A DNA stretch of 64,000 bases from positions 7,386,001 to 7,450,000 of the forward strand of contig JAQPZY010001660.1 of the NCBI GenBank assembly GCA_029931535.1. The letters run 5' to 3'. The stretch comes from Margaritifera margaritifera. Taxonomy: Eukaryota > Mollusca > Bivalvia > Unionida > Margaritiferidae. Of this stretch, positions 21,701 through 33,656 are shown piece after piece; the first letter of the stretch is position 1; each line of letters begins with the position of its first letter. A model generated the notes under the pieces. That model worked only from the letters and a program-made list of their open reading frames with translations. It had not been told where the DNA came from and did no database searches. The position numbers were made by a program, and so were the translations under genes.

Positions 21701-24316
21701 ACAGAAACAAGATTTCTTCACACAGTCTGGAAAAAGTATTATGTAATGTTGGCTGCTTAGTCACATTGGAATTAAGCGTAATTATGGGGCAGGTAAAGCA
21801 GCCAAAGCTGCTCATCACTCACCCGTTTCCAAAATGAAGATTCCATGTATTGATTTCAAAATATGATATAAATCAGCATGTTCTTCATACTTAGCAAAAT
21901 ATGTGGAATGAAAACTCCACATACAAGCTTCAGAACATCAAACCCACTACTTGAGAGTAGCATCCCTTGTACAGAACAAATCGCAGAGATGAGATGGTAT
22001 CGGTTGCTACTAATATACTCTTCTCTGTGTATACGATGTGCCACTCCGACGTTTCCGACTGCAAAGAATCGCACACTAGGACAAAATAAATGGAATCTAA
22101 ATGCATTTCTCAACTGATTTAAGAAATGCATGTTGGTACACATGCTATGAAAAGATTACAGTTTTGTCAAATGCAAACAAAGTTTGACAATGAATTAATA
22201 ACACATGTAAAAACTGGATTAAAAGGCAAAATATAAGCGCTAACATTTTAATATTGCAACTTGCATTATGCACATCTTCTTGAAACCTACTCGTTTGTTG
22301 GATGTACGTATGTCCAACAAATACAAGTATCGATTAATCTGTCCAAGCGACAAGCAACACCAGAGACGGTGCATTTTTAGGATGAGAAATTTAATGTTCC
22401 TTGATTTAATGCTGAATGTAGAGAAAACAGTAAACTATATGAAAGTGCTTTGATTAATTACAAATCTTTTAAATCCAATGTAAGTAGAAGAAATTTCATA
22501 ATGAAGAAAAAAGAATACAAACAATTCTGCCGTACATGTAAATTACTCTACAATAGATGCAAAAGGAAAAAATTGCATGATTGCGAAAAGGAAATCACAC
22601 GAGAGTTTTGGAATCTTTTTAAAAGTCCGAAACGTTAAAATAAGTATAGGAATAAATGTTGTGTTTTATGAACATTTCAAAAAGATTCCAACAGCCCTAT
22701 CCGAAATACATACTGGTCAATTAGAGCATAGTATAAACAAACAATACGAAGGTAGAACTGAGTTTTGAAGCGAACCGATATTTGTAGAGTTGGATAATAC
22801 AATTACAATTAAAGAAATTAGCTGAGCTAAACAGCAATAAAGCACCAGGTCTTGATACAGTTTTGAATGAGTAAATTTGTCAGTCGGTTCCAATTTTGGC
22901 ATATTACACGCTGAAACTTTTTAATATGATATTTAGCATTGGTATTTATCATCAAATTGGAGCAAGGGTCTTATTACACAAATTTTTTACAAAAATGTTA
23001 TTCATCCGATGCAAATAATTATAGAGGGATGACATTGCTGAGCTATATAGGACAAGTTTTACTAGCATATTAAATCAAAGACTTTTTCTTTTTGGAAATT
23101 AAATATGATATTATTACTGATGCACAATTTGGTTTTAATAAAAATACTAGTACAGTAGACGCCATTGTTATATTAAATGTTTTCATTTAAATTCTTCTAG
23201 ATGATAAAAACGTTTTTTTGTGCCTTTATTGATTTTGAAAAACCATTTGATTATTTAGAAAGGACAAGTCTATGGCAAAAAGTAGCAAAATGCGGAGTAA
23301 CTGGCAAAATGTTAACGAAAATAAGACCTATTTAGAGCTCAGTGCAGTCATGTATAAAGCACTTAAACTCACATTCGAACTATTTCGATTGTTCACTTGG
23401 GCTTCTTCAAGGCGAAAGCCTCTCTCCATGACTATTTTCTTTTTATATTAATGATCTGGAAATAACATTACAATCAAATATTGATGCGGGTATCATTTTA
23501 CAAGAACTTTGAAAGTTTCTGTAAAGACGTAAGTGTACAACCCAGGCGTCAAGTGACATACGTGTACAATTCCAACGTCAAGTGACACTAGATATATCTA
23601 TATTTGTTTTAATTGAACTACCGTTGCAACATAAAGAATTATTATCTTCATTATTATTTTTATTATTAGTAGTAGTAGTATTGAAGAACTGAGATCAGAA
23701 AAATGCTAAGGTATAAAAGGGTCATCGTGAATGTAGGAAGACTTAAAAATGAAGCCACGAATAACATAAACCCGCCCCACGTTTTGTTCTTCAAAATGAG
23801 GATAATTATTATGTTGTACTCGTATGTCGTTACAGAAACTTTCAAAATTTTAGTCTTCGTCGTAGCCGTAATCATTTTCCTAGTTGTCTTTGAGTAGTTA
23901 TCTTAGAAGTCCAATGGTATTAACAGTAGAAATGACGGTAGTAATGTTCCTTTAGGTCATCGTCTTCGTCATCGTCGTCTTCGTTAACTGGAATTACTGT
24001 TTAGAATAGCTGCTTTTTCAAAACACAAGGTCATCTTTAAGCTTTCAATACTTAAGTTGACCAGTAGAGGTTTGATCTAGTGGTAGAGAAAAACATGTTT
24101 CTATAGATATCACATGAGCGGGCTTCAAATACTAAGAACGATATTTAAGGGGGGGGGGGACAAAAACCACAAAACAGATTACTTCTATCCTTATTAAATG
24201 CCTGCCTGAATGTTTAGTGTTAGCAAAAATCGTTTTGGGAACCTATTTGCATCATTCGTTATTTTGCATTAACTTTCGAAATTAAATTAAATAAACGACA
24301 GAACAGAGATAAAAAG

Positions 24317-24385
<69 letters not shown>

Positions 24386-24487
24386 GAGGGGGGCAGAGAG
24401 CCATTACCAGTTCCTTTAGACGCTCTTGTCTCCTGTAAACATTGTGGGCAGCTATTGTAAAATATTGCTCCTGGTCGGTCAAACCGC
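17856..24487 (-). CDS. CAP-domain (CRISP/antigen 5/PR-1) protein gene 1, four visible coding exons
   Basis: Exons 24408-24487, 19529-19633, 18480-18602 and 17856-17939 have consensus splice borders and compatible phases, giving about 129 codons plus stop. In order they show the CAP opening helix (AAHNVYRR), the WSSRLERWAKYVVRC helix, PGPITCYTNFG, a VYDWASEGPF helix, the position of the CAP1 signature (CNHNTV) and a Cys-x4-Cys region ending TCIYN. CAP proteins are secreted and have lipid/sterol-binding or protein-interaction roles; the role here is unknown. The GEN/GQN glutamate is not conserved and the protein stops right after the CAP2 position, so it is short and divergent. The signal-peptide exon is not found. 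It probably lies above 24.5 kb and must end with one leftover base. Confidence 0.75.
18480..18602 (-). CDS. CAP gene 1, third visible exon
   Basis: The acceptor is TTTTACACCAG and the donor GTAAGTTTC. The 41 codons are in phase 0 at both ends. It has the AVYDW helix and LETGCRTPADRTVCNHNTV, where CNHNT sits at the place of the conserved GHYTQ. The His is kept. Confidence 0.75.
18700..18772. repeat. (TA)n microsatellite in CAP gene 1 intron
   Basis: Uninterrupted TA dinucleotides directly abutting a truncated SINE. Confidence 0.97.
18773..18895 (+). mobile_element. 5'-truncated tRNA-derived SINE
   Basis: It retains the B-box region (AAGGGTCGCGGCTACGATAC), the central TCCTTGGGAAAGACACTTA block and the ATGATATAGCCAATAATGTG tail, ending in an ACAAA-rich run. 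The same family is at 40.46 and 49.94 kb. Confidence 0.75.
19529..19633 (-). CDS. CAP gene 1, second visible exon
   Basis: The acceptor is TTTACTTCCAG and the donor GTAATG. The 35 codons are in phase 0 at both ends. It encodes TWSSRLERWAKYVVRC, matching the conserved W-D-x-x-L-x-x-x-A-x-x-x-x-x-x-C helix, then PGPITCYTNFGK. Confidence 0.75.
19640..20740. other. CAP gene 1 intron DNA
   Basis: No exon-like segment with good splice sites is seen. Short frames at 19.98-20.4 kb have no recognised domain. Confidence 0.45.
20750..21860 (+). mobile_element. non-LTR retrotransposon relic with RNase H domain (I/Jockey-type organisation)
   Basis: The first frame (to 21069) ends with the reverse-transcriptase C-terminal block, VYGSIVYRSACKSCLQMIDP. 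After a frame change, SLYTDGSNYGW (about 21469) and IIIFSDSFSTLRALKN (about 21625-21670) are the first and third acidic motifs of RNase H. A segment like KAAKAAHHSPVSKMKIPC follows near 21800. Stops and frameshifts make it inactive. It lies within CAP gene 1's first visible intron, in antisense orientation. Confidence 0.8.
22380..23520 (+). mobile_element. second non-LTR reverse transcriptase relic, different from its neighbour
   Basis: Decayed frames contain TITIKEIS-like start blocks and then CAFIDFEKPFDYLERTSLW (about 23219-23275, RT motif with catalytic Asp). CIKHLNSHSNYFDCSLGLLQ and FLYINDLEI (about 23400-23465) follow. The relic breaks off before the YxDD box. Several stops are present. 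It contains no RNase H, so it is probably a second family inserted beside the first. Confidence 0.75.
23521..24310. other. CAP gene 1 intron DNA, AT-rich
   Basis: It holds a short imperfect repeat around 23530-23590 (CCAACGTCAAGTGACA-type, two copies) and nothing else recognisable. Confidence 0.45.
24319..24384. repeat. (GT)n microsatellite 24 bp from a CAP gene 1 splice donor
   Basis: About 32 uninterrupted GT units, read as (CA)n on the transcribed strand just inside the intron. Confidence 0.98.
24408..24487 (-). CDS. CAP gene 1, first visible exon
   Basis: The acceptor is TTGTCTGTTACAG and the donor GTAATGG. Two bases then 26 codons: GLTDQEQYFTIAAHNVYRRQ. This is the classic CAP opening (x-LxxxE-x(4)-I-x-x-H-N-x-x-R). 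The exon needs an upstream exon ending in phase 1. Confidence 0.75.
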
Positions 24488-24847
24488 CTGTAACAGACAA
24501 ATTGCGATTTCATTTATTCGTTGGCAAAGCAATACGCTCTCAAACGAGTGCAGTAATATTAACATCCTTCAAGAAATGATACTACCGTTAGTGGATTTTT
24601 TTTAACTATCCCAAGATATTGCAGAGAATATCAGGCAGAATATCCAGAAGGTTCATTTTCAATCAAGATAAAGATAATTGTCAGAATTACTGAACTGCTC
24701 AATATCGTTCCAGCTAGTTAGTTTGTATATTTTATTTTAAAAACTTTGCAAGAAGATTTAACATAGATGTCAGCCCTGTTCAGGACCATATGTCTAGTAA
24801 AAAAATAAAAAAGACATGTCACTGGTTCAAGTCAAACAATGAAAACT

Positions 24848-25745
24848 AACCTTCTGCGTCAAACTGCTCCCCATGTGGCGCTCTGGCTTATTTCGAAACG
24901 CTGCTGCCACCACAAACTGATATCTGCAACTTTCTCGCAGAAAAGCCGGTTCCTGTTTATACCTCATTGTTATAGCGATTTGCAAAATGTAACGGAGAAC
25001 AGAGAAATTCTAAGGTTTGAGCTAGCAACTCTAGCAATGTTTTGTTAACTTGTCATCTTTTTTCACCGAAAATTAAACGCAAAACTGATTGAAATGATAA
25101 CTCAAAACGTGGCTGACCCCCAGGGTCACACGGTCTGTGCAGGTAGTAGCGTTGTTTACATACGTCATTGGAGAGCAGTTTGCTTCTGAGTATTCTGAAA
25201 ATGTTCGTATTAAGCATACTGAGATTCTAAATGGACTTTATCGTAATCTCACTATCATATGTCACGAACATGCGGAATACATCTGTCTTTAAGGCAGTGG
25301 CTTTATGACTCAGCCAATCACACAAATCGGTCGAAGTGTTTGAATAAAACGAGCCGAAAAAATAGCTACTACTTCAATATCTTTGGTGCGCCACATCTTT
25401 TTCGCGAACCAAATTTTTTCTCAAGTAAAGTTATGGGCAAATCTTGCAACGAATCTGACGCACCTATCTTGAAAATACGATGCATTCAAGGTAATTATTT
25501 AGCTTCTAATTTTGCTATAAGCAATATTCTGCAAAAAAAGATTTAGCGCACCAAAGGCAAATAGCAGCTATTTATCACATTTGTTTTTTTTTTTTTCTTT
25601 TTTTTTTTTCTTTTTTTCTTTTCTTGGGCGAGTCTGATTTTCTTCAAACACGTCGACCGAATGTTTCAATCAAGACTTGAAGCTAATGCAGAAAAGCCAT
25701 AAGTGATCCAAACGTCCATGACGTAGAATGGTGAGATTGCATCGG
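24848..25745 (+). repeat. dispersed repeat, longest copy (about 0.9 kb)
   Basis: The left third aligns with 10510-10815. The right half (25255-25745) aligns with 53210-53680, for example ATGCAGAAAAGCCA(T/G)AAGTGATCC. No coding domain is recognised; probably a non-autonomous transposon. Confidence 0.55.
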
Positions 25746-26420
25746 AAATTCGTAAACTATTATTGGTAAAAAAATTCGGAAGACAAAATTAAACCATGTT
25801 TGCATGTTTGTTTACTCCTATATGCACATAGCAACAACATTCCTGCTCATATCATCAATCGTCAAGCCAGTATCTGCCTTTATTAGAGCTGAAGACAAGC
25901 CTTCACAAAAAAAAGAAAAAAAAAAGATAGGAAAAAGTTTGCAAACTGTGAATACAGAATTTTAAAGTGAATAGAAAATGTACATCAACTATGGCACCTG
26001 AAATTGCGATCGGCGGGTACATTTATTTAGGCCCAGACCAATCATTTGGCACGTTTCTAAAAACATCAGCCATCATTATCAGAAATATATGTTGGTGTTG
26101 GTATGTGTGCACATCTGTGCGTACAGCGCATTACTTTCATTTTTGCATGTATGTAAGTATATATGAGATGTATGAGAGACAGAGAGAAAGAGAGAGAGAG
26201 AGGGGGGGGGGATATTTCTGGGCCACAAACTTAATGATTTAACTGGATTAAAATTTAACTTACCGATGACTGATCCAAACTGCAAACATTTCGATATATC
26301 CAGTTTAATTTACTGAGTACACTTTTCCCTGATAAGAGTAAGACCCAGATCAATAAACAAAATTCGTCCAGAAATAACCCTAACCCAGCATGGAGTCTAA
26401 CTTTGCATTCGTCTCTAGTC
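25746..26420. other. spacer with purine microsatellite
   Basis: It contains a GA tract with a G-run (26177-26211) and otherwise AT-rich DNA. No gene is seen. Confidence 0.5.
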
Positions 26421-28790
26421 TTAAAACCTACAAGAATGCTTAATCTACATGACGATGGCCACGAAGTAAAACCTACAAGAATGATTAACCTACATGACGA
26501 TGGCCAAGAAGTAAAACCTACAAGAATGTTTAATCTACATGACGATGGCCACGAAACAAAACCTACAAGAATGTTTAATCTACATGACGATGGCCACGAA
26601 ACAAAAGCTACAAGAATCTTTAATCGACAAGACGATGGTCACGAAACAAAACCTACAAGAATCTTTAATCTACATGACGATGGGGACGAAACAAAACCTA
26701 CAAGAATCTTTAATCTACATGACGATGGGGACGAAACAAAACCTACAAGAATCTTTAATCTACATGACGATGGGGACTAAACAAAACCTACAAGAATGCT
26801 TAAAATACATGACGATGGCCACGAAACAAAACCTACAAGAATCTTTAATCTACATGACGATGGGGACGAAACAAAACCTACAAGAATCTTTAATCTACAT
26901 GACGATGGGGACGAAACAAAACCTACAAGAATCTTTAATCTACATGACGATGGGGACTAAACAAAACCTACAAGAATGCTTAAAATACATGACGATGGCC
27001 ACGAAACAAAACCTACAAGAATCTTTAATCTACATGACAGTGGCCACGAAACAAAACCTACAAGAATATTTAATCTACATGACAATGGCCACGAAACAAA
27101 ACCTACAAGAATGCTTAATCTACATGACAATGGCCACGAAACAAAACATACAAGAATGTTTAATCTACATGACAATGGCCACGAAACAAAACCTACAAGA
27201 ATGCTTAATCTACATGACGATGGCCACGAAACAAAACCTACAAGAATCTTTAATCTACATGACGATGGGGACGAAACAAAACTTACAAGAATGCTTAATC
27301 TACATGACGATGACCACGAAACAAAACCTACAAGAATCTTTAATCTACATGACGATGGGGACGAAACAAAACCTACAAGAATGCTTAAAATACATGACGA
27401 TGGCAACGAAACAAAACCTACAAGAATCTTTAATCTACATGACGATGGGGACTAAACAAAACCTACAAGAATGCTTAAAATACATGACGATGGCCACGAA
27501 ACAAAACCTACAAGAATCTTTAATCTACATGACGATGGGGACGAAACAAAACCTACAAGAATCTTTAATCTACATGACGATGGGGACGAAACAAAACCTA
27601 CAAGAATCTTTAATCTACATGACGATGGGGACTAAACAAAACCTACAAGAATGCTTAAAATACATGACGATGGCCACGAAACAAAACCTACAAGAATCTT
27701 TAATCTACATGACAGTGGCCACGAAACAAAACCTACAAGAATATTTAATCTACATGACAATGGCCACGAAACAAAACCTACAAGAATGCTTAATCTACAT
27801 GACAATGGCCACGAAACAAAACATACAAGAATGTTTAATCTACATGACAATGGCCACGAAACAAAACCTACAAGAATGCTTAATCTACATGACGATGGCC
27901 ACGAAACAAAACCTACAAGAATCTTTAATCTACATGACGATGGGGACGAAACAAAACTTACAAGAATGCTTAATCTACATGACGATGGCCACGAAACAAA
28001 ACCTACAAGAATCTTTAATCTACATGACGATGGGGACGAAACAAAACCTACAAGAATGCTTAAAATACATGACGATGGCAACGAAACAAAACCTACAAGA
28101 ATCTTTAATCTACATGACGATGGGGACTAAACAAAACCTACAAGAATGCTTAAAATACATGACGATGGCCACGAAACAAAACCTACGAGAATCTTTAATC
28201 TACATGACAGTGGCCACGAAACAAAACCTACAAGAATATTTAATCTACATGACAATGGCCACGAAACAAAACCTACAAGAATGCTTAATCTACATGACAA
28301 TGGCCACGAAACAAAACCTACAAGAATGCTTAATCTACATGACGATGGCCACGAAACAAAACCTGCAAGAATGCTTAATCTACATGACAATGGCCACGAA
28401 ACAAAACCTACAAGAATGCTTAATCTACATGACGATGGCCACGAAACAAAACCTACAAGAATCTTTAACCTACATGACGATGGGGACGAAACAAAACTTA
28501 CAAGAATGCTTAATCTACATGACGATGGCCACGAAACAAAACCTACAAGAATCTTTAATCTACATGACGATGGGGGCTAAACAAAACCTACAAGAATGCT
28601 TAAAATACATGACGATGGCCACGAAACAAAACCTACAAGAATCTTTAATCTACATGACAGTGGCCACGAAACAAAACCTACAAGAATCTTTAATCTACAT
28701 GACAATGGCCACGAAACAAAACCTACAAGAATCTTTAATCTACATGACGATGGCCACGAAACAAAACCGACAAGAATGTTAATCTACATG
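26421..28790. repeat. 45-bp minisatellite, about 53 copies, with 675-bp higher-order periodicity
   Basis: Each unit contains CCTACAAGAAT(C/G), TTAATCTACATGACGATGG and CCACGAAACAAAA. Because 45 is a multiple of three and the unit lacks stops in several frames, long artefactual frames appear on both strands (the largest 747 codons). The segment 26957-27455 recurs at 27632-28130, exactly 675 bp (15 units) later, with one base change noticed. Shorter blocks recur at 495 and 450 bp. Confidence 0.99.
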
Positions 28791-28920
28791 ACGATGATCA
28801 ATCTACATGACGATGACCAATCTACATGACGATGACCAATCTACATGAAAATGGCCACGAAACAAAACCTACAAGAATGCTTAATCTACATGACGATGAC
28901 CAATCTACATGACGATGGCA
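28791..28920. repeat. 19-bp derivative repeat at the end of the 45-bp array
   Basis: ATCTACATGACGATGACCA is repeated about three times, then one more 45-bp-like unit. It looks like internal deletions of the larger unit. Confidence 0.85.
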
Positions 28921-29005
28921 AAAAAACCGGCTAAACTTCGGTTTGGATTCATTATTTTATCATTTCAAAAAAAAGATGTCAACTACGCCTCGCTGGCTTT
29001 CACGC

Positions 29006-29195
29006 AAGGGCTGATCCAGTAATCAGGGGGGCGTAAACAAGTAGGCAAGGGATCTGCGAAGCCCCCGTTGTTTCCAGGGCATAATTTTAATCATCTAACT
29101 GTACAGAAAACTTTCTCTAGGAAACATTCCGGTTGTTTCGCGCTTAGGTTTTTTTTTTTTTAGGGGGCGGGAGGGGGAGAAATCCGGCCCTGCTT
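29006..29195 (+). mobile_element. MITE family A, copy 1
   Basis: The ends AGGGCTGATCCAG and (inverse) CAGGGCCGGATTT form imperfect terminal inverted repeats. Internal GGCGTAAACAAGTAGGCA and CATAATTTTAATCATCTAAC are shared, inverted, with copies at 44.6, 56.9 and 57.2 kb. Confidence 0.65.
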
Positions 29196-29269
29196 ACAAA
29201 AGTCGGCAACATAACGGTTCAGACGTATTTTTATTATTCTACTGAATAAAGATCAGAAGAATATCAAAG

Positions 29270-29370
29270 ACACGCAATACAGTTTAGGCCTGCATGTTTG
29301 TATAGTCTAACACAATAGACACGCAATACAGTTTAGGCCTGCATGTTCGTATAGTCTAACACAACAGATG
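29270..29370. repeat. two-copy direct repeat of about 50 bp
   Basis: GACACGCAATACAGTTTAGG and the following 30 bases are present twice with one difference. Confidence 0.9.
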
Positions 29371-29929
29371 TATTTTTACGAATGTAAGTTGGTGGCTGTC
29401 ACCAACACTTGATATATCCCAGGCTTACATCACTCCCCGTGAGCTGTCCTGATATATTGTAATTGCCTTCAGTATATATCGTTCTGTTTACATTGTAAGC
29501 TAAAAAAAGTGTAAGCAAGGGTGTGTCTGAACTGTTAAAACAGGGTTTTACTTCTTTTCAAGCGGTACAAAGCATCTTTGTGTTCATCATTACCACAGTT
29601 AAGTAGAACTGGTGACTTACAATCTAGCAAGCCAAAAAAATGAAGTAGAGTGCTGCTTCAAAGAGTTGAAAAAAAAATCACTGTATTGAGTATATGTGCA
29701 CAATGATTGAGGCAAAACACGCACGTGTTGAGGGTTACTTCCTGCCGCTGTAATAAAATCAAAACAAATTACGCTAAATATAAAGTCTCATTAAATGGAG
29801 TGGCACTTTGTAAAATTACTGATGAAATGCATTGACATGAATAATATACAATTACTATGGTGTTCTATAATCTGCCTAATTCTGCAAGAATTCAACAAGA
29901 TCATTGAAGAAACTGTTATATTCGTAAAC

Positions 29930-29965
<36 letters not shown>

Positions 29966-30200
29966 ACGCAAATTCCATTGAACCTTAATCAATGTTGTAT
30001 CTGTTTGCTAAGTATCTGGTCTCTTAATTAGATGTCGCGTGAATAGTATTCAATGAAAGCGTCCTTTTACGAATCTACTTGGATGGAAATATCCAATCAT
30101 ACATTAAATAATGTTTTCTACCCACTTGGTTTCTAACAATAATAAATAAACAACTTTCTTTTTTTCGCCAAAGGACTCAATTTGCTATTGGAAGTGTATC
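29371..30200. other. spacer, (AG)n at 29932-29963
   Basis: No gene is recognised. The plus-strand frame 29795-30031 crosses the (AG) repeat and has no domain. Confidence 0.5.
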
Positions 30201-30208
30201 CTTTAAGT

Positions 30209-30300
30209 TACATATTAGGTACTATTCGAAGCATATTAGGTACTATTCAAAGCATATTATGTACTATTCCAAGCATATTAGGCACTATTACCAAGCATAA
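30209..30300. repeat. 21-bp repeat, about 4 copies
   Basis: Units of the form CATATTAGGTACTATTCRAAG. Confidence 0.85.
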
Positions 30301-30448
30301 TTGCTCCATTTCTTAACTGTTTGTGCGATGATGGCATAGATAGCATTTTGTGTCTCCTTTCTGCGTGCCATCTCCTCAGCTTAATCTTGGCGCAAGCGCA
30401 AGACATAGTTTGTTAGATCTCCTCAATCAATTCACATCGGAGAACATT

Positions 30449-31205
30449 CCATACAGTTACTAAAGCTTGTACCACTATTCCATGCAGTTACTAAAGCTTG
30501 TACCACTATTCCATACAGTTACTACAGCTTGTACCACTATTCCATACAGTTACTAAAGTTTGTACCACTATTCCATACAGTTACTAAAGCTTGTACCACT
30601 ATTCCATACAGTTTCTAAAGCTTGTACCACTATTCCATACAGTTACTAAAGCTTGTACCACTATTCCATACAGTTACTAAAGCTTGTACCACTATTCCAT
30701 ACAGTTACTAAAGCTTTTGTACCACTATTCCATACAGTTACTAAAGCTTGTACCACTATTCCATACAGCTACTAAAGCTTATACCACTAATTCAATCCAT
30801 TCCATACAGTTACTAAAGCTTGTACCACTATTCCATACAGTTACTAAAGCTTGTACCACTATTCCATACAGTTACTAAAGCTTTTGTACCACTATTCCAT
30901 GCAGTTACTAAAGCTTGTACCACTATTCCATACAGTTACTAAAGCTTGTACCACTATTCCATACAGTTACTAATGCTTGTACCACTATTCCATACAGTTA
31001 CTAAAGCTTGCACCACTATTCCATAGTTACTAAAGCTTGTACCACTATTCCATACAGTTACTAAAGCTTGTACCACCATTCCATACAGTTACTAAAGCTT
31101 GTACCACCATTCCATACAGTTACTAAAGCTTGTACCACTATTCCATACAGTTACTAAAGCTTGTACCACTATTCCATACAGCTACTAAAGCTTGTACCAC
31201 TAATT
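30449..31205. repeat. 31-bp minisatellite, about 24 copies
   Basis: The unit contains CCATACAGTTACTAAAGCTT then GTACCACTATT. A few units carry a 2-base insertion or a short interruption (about 30780-30800). Both ends are flanked by units fading into unique DNA. Confidence 0.97.
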
Positions 31206-31985
31206 CAGTCCTTCTGAGCTCTCTCTTTGGAGTTTACCTACTAATAATAAGCAAGAAAACTGCAGCAAATGTGCGTCAAACAGTTTCTACTCTTTAATAA
31301 GCATATCAACAAGAGTTCTTCAAAAGATCTAACGCTCTACTGGCCGAAAAGAATTTCCAGGAATCCAATACAAGTCGTTTTCTTCTGTCCTTTTATTCCT
31401 TTTAACTGCTGAGTATTGAAGCCCTCTCTGTTATTCTTGAGAAATTGCATCATACCTAACAGGGTAATCAAAATATTTTCTTACATGTTTGAGTTAACAT
31501 GTTCACAAGGTACCTATAAGTGCAGTAGAAAATAATAACGTCTGAAAGAGAAATACATGAATTATAGAATATAAAAAAACAAAAGCAAAAAAATGTTATC
31601 GGCTAGTTTTTATCCAATTTACATCTGAAGTCCAGGAAGTGAAAATAAGCAAGCGGTGAGAGGTGCACGTCTGAAGCAAGGCCAAGCTGTATACTCTGTA
31701 ACCCAAATTGCATCCGTCAATCATACACCAAAATAAAGGTAATTTAGTTATTTTAACAGTACCTAAGATATATAGGATCTTTTTAAAAAGCCAAGATAAC
31801 CAGCGAGTAAAACATGGGAAATTCGTTTTCTTTAAAAATCAAACCCTGTGCAAAGTAAGAAACTGTAGAGCGGAACCATATATGTTGGTGGTCAGTTCTA
31901 TACCATTTTCATTCAGAACCAATGTAATCAATTAAATATTACAATAAAGTGTCTTAGTGAGAGAAAAAAAGAAGAAAAAAAAAAA
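31206..31985. other. spacer, no gene seen
   Basis: AT-rich DNA. The 75-codon frame at 31708-31935 has no recognised domain and no splice context. Confidence 0.45.
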
Positions 31986-31989
31986 ACAC

Positions 31990-33310
31990 CAATGTCACCA
32001 TTCGAGATGGCCATGTTGGAGGTCTGATGCGCATATTTTAATTCAGAACCAGCTACATATTGTTATGGTGTATTAGTAAACAACCCATATCCGTAAGACC
32101 ATCCGTTTGGAGAAATTGTCACAAACAGATTTTCAGGATGGAAGTCAAGGCATCCATTTCGAAGGTTTTAACAGCAACATTTTTATATAGAAATAATTAT
32201 TTATCGTAAGAAGGATTGTTTTTGCGATGTACTATGCTTTTTGTCGTTTTTTTTTCTTCCCAAAGTGGAAGTCAGATCAGTTTCTGACAAAATCAGTCGT
32301 TAGATTATCATAAAGGGTATATGGAATAATATCACTAAATATATTATTAGATTCCCGTTATTAAAGAAATAACTAAATATTGCAGGAAAGATTGTTTTTT
32401 ATGTCGGTATGGCATCCATTTAAAAGAAATAGCTGTTACGAGCTTTTTAAAATTTTGAGAGGTCACATTGGCATCATTTCTATTTAGGACCAACTACAGA
32501 GACAAGTTTTCAAAAGGAGTAGTGATAACCCGATTTTCAAGATGGCCACCACTGATCAGCACCATTTTTGTTTAGGCACAGCTATATACCATACGAAACC
32601 TTTAAGTGAAAACCCCACGTCGCTAGGGCCATCTGTTCCGGAGAAGTAACTATAACAAGGTTTTCAAGATGGCTACCATGGCAGCTATATTGTATGATCG
32701 GCACTATTTTTATCTAGCACCAACTATATATATCATAAGAAGACTTTTAGTGAAAACCCCATGTCGCTATGACCATCAATTCTGCAGAAGTAGCTATAGC
32801 AAGATCTTCATGATGGCCACCTTGGCTATGAAGCTGGAGGTCTGATTAGCACTCATTTTCTCTAGGACCAGGTAGACATTATATGAAATCTTATTGAATA
32901 TCAAGAGGTAACCCCTTCATTTAGAACCAACTGAGCATCATAAGAAGCTTTTTAGTGAAAACCTCATGTCATTCAGGAGTAGTAGGTATAACAAGAGTTG
33001 AGATGGCTGCCGTGGCGGTCATATTGTATGTCAGATCGGCACCATTTTCATTTAAAATCAACTAGACATCACAAGAAGCCTTTTCAATGAAATCCCAGTG
33101 TCAATAAGTCTTTGGGTGAAAACCCATGTCGAAATGACTATCAAGATGACCGCCGTGTCGAGCAGTACCATTTTCCTTTACGACCAACTAGACCTTCAGA
33201 GGAATGTGTATGTATAAAGTTTCATGGCCATCCTCCAGGATGTTTAGGTGGTATAGCGATAACAAACTTGTGCTAACGGACGGACAATAAGCCATCGCAT
33301 AAGCTCCTCT
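31990..33310. repeat. diverged ~145-bp tandem repeat element, copy 1
   Basis: It has repeated blocks of TTTCAAGATGGCC, GGCACCATTTTCATTTA, GACATCA.AAGAAG and GTGAAAACCCCATGTC. It ends in a tail AACAAACTTGTGCTAACGGA followed by TTTATGACCAGCAC. The same internal units and the same tail occur at 57730-58680. Confidence 0.8.
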
Positions 33311-33656
33311 GGTTTATGACCAGCACAACTAATAAAACAGTTAGTATAGTTTTGATGGTAATGCTGTGCGTTTTGTTTGTAAATATCATTATTATTATTA
33401 AAGTCCACACACACGCATTTGACTCAAATTTGGCTAGTTTATATAAAAACAAAACAGATTGAAAACCAATGAAAGGAAATGCAGCTGACTTACATTGTGT
33501 GACGTAATGCATACTAACACAGTCCAATATTTCGGAAATGTCCGTTTGTGTCAATTACGTCGTGAACGGCAATTAAATCTCGTTTCGCTCAATGATTTTG
33601 TTTTGAATCAATGTTTGAAAAACATATAGTCATATTTCTAAGATGATGCCGTTTCA

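Noticed and set aside
26539..28782. 747-codon open reading frame and several 87-159-codon frames on both strands
   Set aside because: They arise from a 45-bp repeat with no stops in several frames; no start context, splice sites or unique sequence.
30449..31205. CRISPR array
   Set aside because: Units are contiguous 31-bp repeats without unique spacers, in a eukaryotic context.
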